A stretch of 6,462 nucleotides of DNA from Eubacterium sp. (GTDB lineage Bacteria > Bacillota_A > Clostridia > Lachnospirales > Lachnospiraceae), in the NCBI GenBank assembly GCA_017475785.1, contig JAFVEX010000025.1, positions 1-6,462 on the forward strand, written 5' to 3'. How positions within the stretch are numbered: position 1 is the stretch's first letter; every line of letters starts with the position of its first letter. Shown one piece after another: positions 1 to 5,369 of this stretch. Made by a program: the position numbers and the translations under genes. Under the pieces are notes generated by a model, which saw nothing but the letters and a program-made list of their open reading frames with translations, made no database searches and was not told where the DNA came from.

Positions 1-1
1 G

Positions 2-1879
2 GAGAAGCATGATTCCTTTATTACCGCGCCGCTCCCAAGCGGTAAGGTGCTGATGTCTTTTTCCGGCAAGGAGCTGATCAAGGGAGAGCCGGACGCGTCT
101 TCTTTCCCGTCCGGAGGACTTCGCGCAACCTTCGAGGCGCGCGGATACACTGCGTGGGATTCGACGTCCCCTGCGTTCGTGCGTCAGGACGCCGGCGGCG
201 CGACACTCTGCATCCCGACGGCATTCTGTTCCTATAACGGAGAAGCACTGGATCAGAAAACGCCGCTTCTGCGCTCCATGGAAGCAATCAATGAGCAGGC
301 GCTGCGCCTGATCAGACTGTTCGGAAATACAACAGCGAAGAAGGTCATTCCGATGGTCGGCGCGGAGCAGGAATATTTCCTGATTGACGCGGAGGATTTC
401 CGCAAGAGAAAAGACCTGATTTACAGCGGCCGCACACTGTTCGGCTGCAGTCCCGCGAAGGGGCAGGAGATGAATGACCACTATTTCGGCGTCATCCGTC
501 AGAAGGTTGCCGCGTTCATGAAGGATGTCAACGAAGAGCTGTGGAAAATGGGCGTAACGTCCAAGACAGAGCACAATGAAGTGGCGCCCTCGCAGCATGA
601 GCTCGCCTGCATCTATTCCCAGGCAAATCACGCGGTTGATTCCAATCAGATTGTCATGAATACGCTGAAGCGTGTTGCGACGCGGCACGGTCTGAAGTGC
701 CTGCTTCACGAAAAGCCGTTTGACGGCGTCAATGGCTCCGGCAAGCACAACAACTGGTCGCTTGCGACAGATGACGGAATGAATCTTCTGGAGCCGGGCA
801 ATACGCCGCATGAGAATATCCAGTTCCTTCTCGTGCTCTCCTGCATTATCAAAGCAGTGGATGTCCATGCGGGGCTGCTTCGCGAGTCGGCCGCGGATCC
901 CGGCAATGATCACCGGCTCGGCGCGGACGAGGCGCCGCCCGCTATCATTTCCATATATCTGGGAAATCAGCTGGACGATGTGGTTCAGCAGCTCGTAGAT
1001 ACAGGACTCGCCACCAGCAGCCCGAGGGAATCCGTGCTGCGCACCGGCGTCAGCAGCCTGCCGGAATTTATGAAGGATACAGCAGACCGGAACCGCACCT
1101 CTCCGTTTGCGTTCACCGGAAATAAGTTTGAATTCCGCATGCTTGGCGCAAGAGATTCCGTCGCGTCGCCCAACGTGGTATTGAACGGCATCATGGCAGA
1201 GGCCTTTGCGGATGCCTGTGACGAACTCGAGAGAGCGGAAAACTTCGATGAAGCCGTGCATGACCTGATCAAGCGGAATTTTTCGGAGCATCACCGCATC
1301 ATCTTCAATGGAAACGGTTATTCGGAGGCGTGGGTAGAAGAAGCGGCAAGGCGCGGCCTTCCGAATATCGAGTCTATGGTCTACTCGATTCCGGAGCTTA
1401 CCTCGGAAAAGAGCGTCCGAATGTTTGAGCGCTTTCATATTTTTACGGAAGCAGAGCTGCAGTCCCGCGCGGAAGTTAAATATGAAAACTACGCAAAAAC
1501 CGTCAATATCGAGGCAAAAACCATGGTGACCATGGCGCGCAAGCAGATGATCCCGTCTGCAATCCGCTACACCAAATTCCTGGCGGACACAATCAATTCA
1601 GTGCGGCAGGCTGGCCTTTCGGATGTCTCGGTTGAGATGGATATGCTCACACGCACAAAGGCGATGATAAAGGACGCGAGCAACGCGCTGCAGACGCTGA
1701 TACAGGTAGAAAAGGTAGCAGAAGGAATGCAGGCCGGAAGAGAGCAGGCATGCTACTATTATGATGTTGTGATGCCTGCCATGCGGAATCTGCGTAATCC
1801 GATCGATGAGCTCGAGACCTTCGTGGACAAAACCTTCTGGCCGATTCCGTCTTACGGCGATATGCTGCATGAGGTATAA
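2..1879 (+). CDS. glnN: Type III glutamine synthetase (GSIII), 5'-truncated by window edge
   Basis: ATP-dependent ligation of ammonium to glutamate to make glutamine in the cytoplasm; the GSIII class forms large homo-dodecamers. The frame is open from base 2, so the GTG at 47 is internal: the codons before it read as GSIII-like sequence ([13 protein letters not shown]). About 625 residues are present; the family is usually near 700, so roughly 70 N-terminal residues are missing. Visible family blocks are AEQEYFLID (362-388), a glutamate/metal-ligand region; [10 protein letters not shown] (575-604); [10 protein letters not shown] (731-760), with the nucleotide/glutamate-site histidine; [14 protein letters not shown] (905-946), the GSIII hallmark; and [12 protein letters not shown] (1112-1147). 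The C-terminal region ends in [13 protein letters not shown], the usual GSIII terminus. No frameshift or lost catalytic block is visible. A glycosyltransferase-like gene follows 5 bases after the stop. The promoter and any nitrogen-responsive control lie outside the window. Identity is near certain; the symbol glnN follows usage for GSIII genes. Confidence 0.95.
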   Translation, partial: EKHDSFITAPLPSGKVLMSFSGKELIKGEPDASSFPSGGLRATFEARGYTAWDSTSPAFVRQDAGGATLCIPTAFCSYNGEALDQKTPLLRSMEAINEQALRLIRLFGNTTAKKVIPMVGAEQEYFLIDAEDFRKRKDLIYSGRTLFGCSPAKGQEMNDHYFGVIRQKVAAFMKDVNEELWKMGVTSKTEHNEVAPSQHELACIYSQANHAVDSNQIVMNTLKRVATRHGLKCLLHEKPFDGVNGSGKHNNWSLATDDGMNLLEPGNTPHENIQFLLVLSCIIKAVDVHAGLLRESAADPGNDHRLGADEAPPAIISIYLGNQLDDVVQQLVDTGLATSSPRESVLRTGVSSLPEFMKDTADRNRTSPFAFTGNKFEFRMLGARDSVASPNVVLNGIMAEAFADACDELERAENFDEAVHDLIKRNFSEHHRIIFNGNGYSEAWVEEAARRGLPNIESMVYSIPELTSEKSVRMFERFHIFTEAELQSRAEVKYENYAKTVNIEAKTMVTMARKQMIPSAIRYTKFLADTINSVRQAGLSDVSVEMDMLTRTKAMIKDASNALQTLIQVEKVAEGMQAGREQACYYYDVVMPAMRNLRNPIDELETFVDKTFWPIPSYGDMLHEV

Positions 1880-1884
1880 AAGAA

Positions 1885-2541
1885 ATGTCAGATCTGATTC
1901 AAATCGGACAATTTCATATTGATTATCTGGATCTTGATCAGATTATGGTGCGCCTCGAGGAAATGCTGGAAAATGACTACCTGAACACAGTCGCCTTTCT
2001 GACCCGCAGGCTGCTGATACAGGCGCAGACCCAGGAAGAAAAGCAGGAATATCTGAAAAGGCTTGATCTCGGCATTATTGATGAGACAGAGCTGCTGGAA
2101 GCCGCCGGAATCAGCGCCGGCAAGATCTATGAAGAGGTCTCTGACAGGATCGTCATGGACCGCGCCTTCTGGCAGATTGTCAGGCGCGGGCTGTCCGTGT
2201 ATCTGCTGAGCGATCAGGAACAGGGCGGCGCGCTGCTGCGCGGGTTTCTGGAGGAGCGCTACCCCGGGATCCGCATTGTCGGCCAGACGGACAAGGTGCC
2301 TGCTTCACAGGCGGATACCGACCGTCTGCTGAATACAGTCAACGGCCTGTTCCCGGATCTTATTATCAGCGGGCTGGACGGAAGCGGGCAGGATCTGTTC
2401 CTGATGCAGCATCAGACAAAGGTCGTCGGAAAGATCTGGTGGTCGTTCGGAGAATCGATCTGGCTGCAGAGCGCAGCCGGGATGAGACATCATTGGTGGG
2501 AGCAGAGAAGACTGAGACGGGAGTTTAAAAATTGTCTTTAA
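1885..2541 (+). CDS. Divergent WecG/TagA/CpsF-family (GT26) glycosyltransferase homologue
   Basis: 218 residues. Canonical members transfer N-acetylmannosamine or a similar sugar to an undecaprenyl-linked acceptor at the inner membrane face, for teichoic acid, enterobacterial common antigen or capsule synthesis. The match is to the overall pattern: N-terminal IDYLDLDQIMVRLEEML, then LGIIDETEL (about 62-70) where the family has its LPDG-type aspartate, LSVYLLSDQEQG (103-114) for the Rossmann strand, YPGIRIVGQTD (126-136), and PDLIISGLDGSGQDL (157-171) where the family has the GAPKQE motif. Asp66 and Gln169 appear kept, and Thr40 may match the family's conserved threonine. The usual asparagine next to that threonine, the ERV-type arginine and the GGSFDF block are not evident, and the tail is short and rich in Trp and Arg. 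There is no signal peptide or membrane helix. A GAGGT ribosome binding site (1871-1875) lies inside the end of glnN, 9 bases from the ATG, which suggests co-transcription and coupling. The fold call is fairly sure; activity and substrate are unknown. Confidence 0.68.
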   Translation: MSDLIQIGQFHIDYLDLDQIMVRLEEMLENDYLNTVAFLTRRLLIQAQTQEEKQEYLKRLDLGIIDETELLEAAGISAGKIYEEVSDRIVMDRAFWQIVRRGLSVYLLSDQEQGGALLRGFLEERYPGIRIVGQTDKVPASQADTDRLLNTVNGLFPDLIISGLDGSGQDLFLMQHQTKVVGKIWWSFGESIWLQSAAGMRHHWWEQRRLRREFKNCL

Positions 2542-2559
2542 GTATGTATTTTTTGTGAA

Positions 2560-2586
2560 AAAGATGGAATTTTCCCTTCCATTTTT
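2560..2586 (+). terminator. Candidate intrinsic terminator after the glutamine synthetase unit
   Basis: AAAGATGGAA (2560-2569) can pair with TTCCATTTTT (2577-2586) around a 7-base loop, giving 10 pairs with one G-U wobble. It lies 18 bases after the glycosyltransferase stop codon and ends in a run of five T. The stem is AT-rich and the T run is part of the stem, so it would be a weak terminator. A shorter alternative hairpin (GGAA/TTCC) lies inside it. Its position at the only long gap between co-directional genes supports the call. Confidence 0.5.
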
Positions 2587-2590
2587 GTGC

Positions 2591-2605
2591 AGTTTGTATT
2601 AAACT
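2591..2605. promoter_or_regulatory. Short dyad in the regulator leader, possible operator
   Basis: AGTTTGTATTAAACT is a perfect 5-bp inverted repeat (AGTTT/AAACT) around a 5-base centre, between the candidate terminator and the regulator gene and overlapping the best promoter-like stretch. That is a plausible place for autoregulation by the PucR/CdaR-like product. In AT-rich intergenic DNA a repeat this short can arise by chance, so this is only a candidate. Confidence 0.22.
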
Positions 2606-2623
2606 GGAACAAAGTATCGTATT
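2594..2623 (+). promoter_or_regulatory. Weak sigma-A-like promoter candidate for the regulator-ftsEX unit
   Basis: TTGTAT (2594-2599) resembles a -35 element. Possible -10 elements are TATCGT (2615-2620, 15-base spacer) or CGTATT (2618-2623, 18-base spacer). Neither pair is close to consensus. A promoter is expected somewhere in 2542-2654 because the upstream unit appears to end there and the regulator follows. The exact placement is a guess. Confidence 0.25.
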
Positions 2624-2640
2624 TCTGCTGTTTTGAAAAA

Positions 2641-2646
2641 GGGAAG
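2641..2646 (+). promoter_or_regulatory. Ribosome binding site of the PucR/CdaR-like gene
   Basis: GGGAAG lies 8 bases before the ATG at 2655, following an A-rich tract (2636-2640). It supports 2655 as the start. No alternative in-frame start with a comparable site is evident nearby. Confidence 0.6.
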
Positions 2647-2654
2647 ACAGGCCA

Positions 2655-3740
2655 ATGATATCAAATCAGGTATTACAGAATACAATCGACGGATTAAAAG
2701 GAATTACAAAGATTGACTTTGCTATTTCGGACGTTGAAGGAAAGCAGCTGGTCTCCACATTTCAGGATTTTGAGATCAGCAAGTCTGAGCTTTTGGACTT
2801 TGCCCAGTCACAGGCAGACGCGCAGACCATCAAAGAATACCAGTTTTTTAAGGTGTACGACGAGCACCAGCTCGAGTATATTTTGCTCGCGCGCGGCGAC
2901 GACGAGAACCTGATGATGGGAAAGATGGCCGCGTTTCAGATCCAGAGCCTGCTGACCGCCTATAAGGAGCGGTTTGACAAAGACAATTTTATCAAAAATC
3001 TGCTGCTGGATAATCTTCTGCTCGTAGATATCTATAACCGCGCGAAGAAGCTGCATATCAACGCGAACGCGCGCCGGGTCGTCTTCATTCTTGAATCCGG
3101 CACGGAGAAAAACCAGGGAACCATTGATAACATCAGAATTCTGCTGGGCAATAAATCCAACGACTTTATTACGGCGATCGACGAAAAGAATATTATCGTC
3201 GTAAAGGAACTGGATGAGGACGCAGGCTACCAGGACACTGAGCGGATTGCGGCGCAGATCCTGGATACGGCCGGGCATGACGCGGACGGCACCCTGCATA
3301 TGGCTTACGGAACGATCGTGAGCGAGCTTAAGGAGGTGTCCCGATCCTACAAGGAAGCCCGGATGGCGCTGGACGTCGGAAAAATATTCTTTGACAAACG
3401 GGATATAATAGCGTATAGTTCTCTCGGTATCGGAAGGCTGATTTACCAGCTGCCGATTCCGCTCTGCAAAATGTTCATCAAGGAAATTTTCGCCAGCAAA
3501 TCCCCTGACGATTTTGACGAGGAGACGCTGACGACAATCAACAAGTTCTTTGAGAACAACCTGAATGTATCGGAGACGTCGCGCCAGCTTTATATTCACA
3601 GAAATACGCTGGTCTACAGGCTGGATAAGCTTCAGAAGAGCACCGGGCTGGATCTTCGCGTATTTGAAGACGCCATCACGTTCAAGATCGCGCTGATGGT
3701 TGTGAAGTATATGAAGTATATGGAGACACTCGATTACTGA
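2655..3740 (+). CDS. PucR/CdaR-family transcriptional regulator (C-terminal HTH)
   Basis: A 361-residue cytoplasmic DNA-binding regulator. The C-terminal part is diagnostic: residues about 298-350 read FFENNLNVSETSRQLYIHRNT then LVYRLDKLQKSTGLDLRVFEDA, the PucR-type helix-turn-helix in which a sparse helix is followed by the RNT-Y-R recognition helix. The middle, about 138-255 (RRVVFILE to KEARMALDVGKIFF), fits the degenerate GGDEF-like domain of CdaR-type regulators. The first 105 or so residues (DFAISDVEGK, FFKVYDEHQLEYILLARG) look like a small PAS- or diacid-recognition-like sensor domain, but the ligand cannot be read. Known relatives control sugar-diacid, purine or amino-acid use, often as activators. 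No membrane segment is present. The gene lies 35 bases before ftsE on the same strand with no terminator between them, so it probably leads the ftsEX operon. Whether it regulates that operon is inference. Family assignment is secure; function is not. Confidence 0.87.
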   Translation: MISNQVLQNTIDGLKGITKIDFAISDVEGKQLVSTFQDFEISKSELLDFAQSQADAQTIKEYQFFKVYDEHQLEYILLARGDDENLMMGKMAAFQIQSLLTAYKERFDKDNFIKNLLLDNLLLVDIYNRAKKLHINANARRVVFILESGTEKNQGTIDNIRILLGNKSNDFITAIDEKNIIVVKELDEDAGYQDTERIAAQILDTAGHDADGTLHMAYGTIVSELKEVSRSYKEARMALDVGKIFFDKRDIIAYSSLGIGRLIYQLPIPLCKMFIKEIFASKSPDDFDEETLTTINKFFENNLNVSETSRQLYIHRNTLVYRLDKLQKSTGLDLRVFEDAITFKIALMVVKYMKYMETLDY

Positions 3741-3742
3741 AT

Positions 3743-3761
3743 GGCTGTAGAAGGGACAGCC
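3743..3761 (+). promoter_or_regulatory. Perfect 6-bp RNA hairpin just upstream of the ftsE ribosome binding site
   Basis: GGCTGT (3743-3748) pairs perfectly with ACAGCC (3756-3761) around a 7-base loop AGAAGGG, with a possible extra U-G pair at 3742/3762. It begins two bases after the regulator stop and abuts the GGGGAGG of the ftsE ribosome binding site. There is no T run, so it is not an intrinsic terminator. It could set mRNA stability or processing, or tune ftsE translation; the purine-rich loop itself resembles a Shine-Dalgarno sequence. The function is not established. Confidence 0.45.
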
Positions 3762-3768
3762 GGGGAGG
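3762..3768 (+). promoter_or_regulatory. Strong ribosome binding site of ftsE
   Basis: GGGGAGG ends 7 bases before the ATG at 3776 and is the best Shine-Dalgarno match in the window. It fixes the ftsE start and implies efficient translation independent of the upstream gene. Confidence 0.8.
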
Positions 3769-3775
3769 ATGTTTA

Positions 3776-4462
3776 ATGATTACTTTGACCAATGTCAGTA
3801 AGTACTACGACAAGAGCCGCAGGCCGGCTCTTGACAATGTATCCTTACACATTGACAAGGGGGAATTCGTTTTTGTGGTCGGCAACAGCGGTTCCGGCAA
3901 GACAACGCTGGTGCGCCTGCTTCTGAAGGAGATTGAGGCGTCTTCCGGGTCAATTGTCGTGAACGGCAGTGAGCTGACGAAGATGAGACGGCGCAGGGTA
4001 CCGAAGTACCGCCGCGGCGTCGGCGTAGTATTTCAGGATTTCCGTCTGCTCAGGGACAGGAATATCTTTGAAAACGTCGCCTTCGCGCAGCGCGTAATAG
4101 AAAAACCGAACCGTGTGAGCAAAAAAAATGTTCCGGAAGTACTGACCCTGGTCGGTCTTGCCGATAAATACCGTTCCCGCCCGCGCGAGCTTTCCGGTGG
4201 AGAGCAGCAGCGTGTGGCGCTTGCGCGCGCGCTCGTAAACAGGCCCGCGATCCTGCTCGCAGATGAGCCGACAGGAAATCTGGATCCGAAAAACTCCCAG
4301 GAGATCATGAAGCTTCTGGAAGAAATCAATGCGCGCGGTACGACAGTCCTTGTAGTTACGCACAACCAGGAGATCGTCAACACCATGAAGAAGCGCGTTA
4401 TCCGGCTTCGCAAGGGTGTCATCACCAGCGACGAGAAGGAAGGTGTTTATATTGAGGATTAG
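3776..4462 (+). CDS. ftsE: Cell division ABC transporter ATPase FtsE
   Basis: FtsE is the cytoplasmic ATPase that pairs with FtsX; the complex does not appear to transport a solute but uses ATP hydrolysis to control peptidoglycan hydrolases across the membrane during division or elongation. The 228 residues match the family length. Motifs in order are: Walker A GNSGSGKT (36-43), Q-loop VVFQDFRLL with Gln87, ABC signature LSGGEQQ (139-145), Walker B ILLADEP (159-165) followed by the FtsE-like GNLD (167-170), and H-loop His196 in VVTHNQE. The DFRLL and ENVAFA wording and the immediately following ftsX separate it from LolD/MacB-type ATPases. All catalytic residues are intact. A run of eight A (4121-4128) in the middle does not break the frame. 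The gene starts 35 bases after the regulator and its last 11 bases overlap the ftsX start, indicating one transcript and coupled translation. Confidence 0.96.
   Translation: MITLTNVSKYYDKSRRPALDNVSLHIDKGEFVFVVGNSGSGKTTLVRLLLKEIEASSGSIVVNGSELTKMRRRRVPKYRRGVGVVFQDFRLLRDRNIFENVAFAQRVIEKPNRVSKKNVPEVLTLVGLADKYRSRPRELSGGEQQRVALARALVNRPAILLADEPTGNLDPKNSQEIMKLLEEINARGTTVLVVTHNQEIVNTMKKRVIRLRKGVITSDEKEGVYIED
4436..4445 (+). promoter_or_regulatory. Ribosome binding site that selects the TTG start of ftsX
   Basis: AAGGAAGGTG lies inside the 3' end of ftsE; its GG (4442-4443) is 8 bases before the TTG at 4452. The upstream in-frame GTGs at 4416 and 4443 have no suitably placed site, and the latter overlaps this element. 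This decides the ftsX start in favour of TTG. Confidence 0.7.
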
Positions 4463-5369
4463 TACAGTCGGTTACAGCGCCAGGCAGGGAATCAAAAACA
4501 TCGGCCGGAATAAGATGTTTTCGGCAGCCTCGATCGCGACGATGGCGGCGACGATTTTTATTTTCAGCCTGTTCTTTTCCATTATTCTGAATATCAACTA
4601 TGTTCTGCGGAACGTCGAGACCAATGTCGGAATCACGGTCTTCTTCGATGAGGGGCTTGATCAGGCGTCGATCAACCGGATCGGCGAACAGATCAAGGGA
4701 CAAAGCTCGGTCAAGAGCTGTAATTACGTCTCCGCTGATGAGGCGTGGGAAACATTTTCCGCGGATTATTTTGAAGGGCATGAGGACGCCGCGGAGGGCT
4801 TCCGCGACAATCAGGACAACCCGCTGGCAAATTCCGCGCACTATGAAGTGTTCGTCAACAAAATTGAGCAGCAGGCAGATCTGGTCAGCTACATCGAAGG
4901 GCTGGAGGGCGTCAGAGATGTCAACCAGTCACAGCAGGCCACCAGAACCCTGTCCTCGCTGAACCGCCTGATCACGCTGGTCTCGCTGGTCATCATTGTT
5001 ATTTTGCTGGCTGTCTCGATCTTCCTGATCAGCAATACCGTCTCTGTCGGCATCTCTGTGCGGAAAGAGGAGATCGGCATCATGAAGCTGATCGGCGCCA
5101 CAAATGCGTTTATCCGGCTTCCCTTCGTTCTGGAGGGAATCATCGTCGGGCTGATCGGCGCGGCAATTCCGCTTGCTGTGTGGTACTTCCTGTACAACAA
5201 GGCGATTCAGTATGTGCTGAGCAAATTTACGGTGCTCGGAGATTTCATGAACGGGCTCCTGAACGTGAATCAGGTGTTCAAATTCCTGCTTCCGGTCAGC
5301 CTGATCCTCGCGCTGGTGATCGGCCTGATCGGCAGTATGGTGACAATCAGAAGACATCTGAAGGTATGA
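4452..5369 (+). CDS. ftsX: Cell division membrane protein FtsX
   Basis: FtsX is the integral membrane partner of FtsE; its large outer loop contacts a cell-wall hydrolase or its activator. From the TTG start the protein is 305 residues and begins MRISTVGYSARQGIKNIGRNKM, the usual FtsX opening. A longer reading from the GTG at 4416 would add 12 residues (MSSPATRRKVFI) that do not look like the family. Four membrane helices are visible at about 24-46, 172-195, 221-245 and 277-299, with an extracytoplasmic domain at about 50-170. The KEEIGIMKLIGATNAFIRLPF segment (206-225) is the cytoplasmic coupling loop typical of FtsX, and the gene ends TIRRHLKV. The start overlaps ftsE by 11 bases and the stop overlaps the next gene by 4, so expression with both neighbours is probably coupled. 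No truncation is seen. The start codon is the only real uncertainty. Confidence 0.94.
   Translation: MRISTVGYSARQGIKNIGRNKMFSAASIATMAATIFIFSLFFSIILNINYVLRNVETNVGITVFFDEGLDQASINRIGEQIKGQSSVKSCNYVSADEAWETFSADYFEGHEDAAEGFRDNQDNPLANSAHYEVFVNKIEQQADLVSYIEGLEGVRDVNQSQQATRTLSSLNRLITLVSLVIIVILLAVSIFLISNTVSVGISVRKEEIGIMKLIGATNAFIRLPFVLEGIIVGLIGAAIPLAVWYFLYNKAIQYVLSKFTVLGDFMNGLLNVNQVFKFLLPVSLILALVIGLIGSMVTIRRHLKV

Noticed and set aside
47..49. GTG at 47 as the start of glutamine synthetase
   Set aside because: The frame is open back to the window edge and the upstream codons encode GSIII-like sequence, so the true start lies before the window.
1521..1535. Perfect palindrome CCATGGT-G-ACCATGG inside glnN
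   Set aside because: It encodes Thr-Met-Val-Thr-Met-Ala in frame within a conserved-looking region. The repeated ACCATGG is explained by two Thr-Met pairs, and nothing suggests a separate function.
3391..3409. Perfect TTGACA and TATAAT hexamers inside the regulator gene
   Set aside because: They are separated by only 7 bases instead of about 17, so they cannot act as a pair, and no good -35 lies 17 bases before the TATAAT. They simply encode FDKRDIIA.
2808..3599. Long minus-strand open frame (263 codons) across the regulator gene
   Set aside because: It is antisense to a clear PucR/CdaR-type coding sequence, its translation shows no recognisable domain, and no ribosome binding site or promoter is evident. 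It is a codon-bias shadow.
3831..3836. TTGACA early in ftsE as an internal promoter
   Set aside because: There is no -10-like hexamer at 16-18 bases downstream, and the sequence is explained by coding for LDN.
4121..4128. Run of eight A in ftsE as a programmed frameshift site
   Set aside because: A shift in either direction meets a stop codon soon (TGA within 6 codons in one frame, TAA within about 14 in the other), giving a half ATPase without the ABC signature. No stimulatory hairpin was evident, and AAA AAA AAT simply encodes Lys-Lys-Asn.
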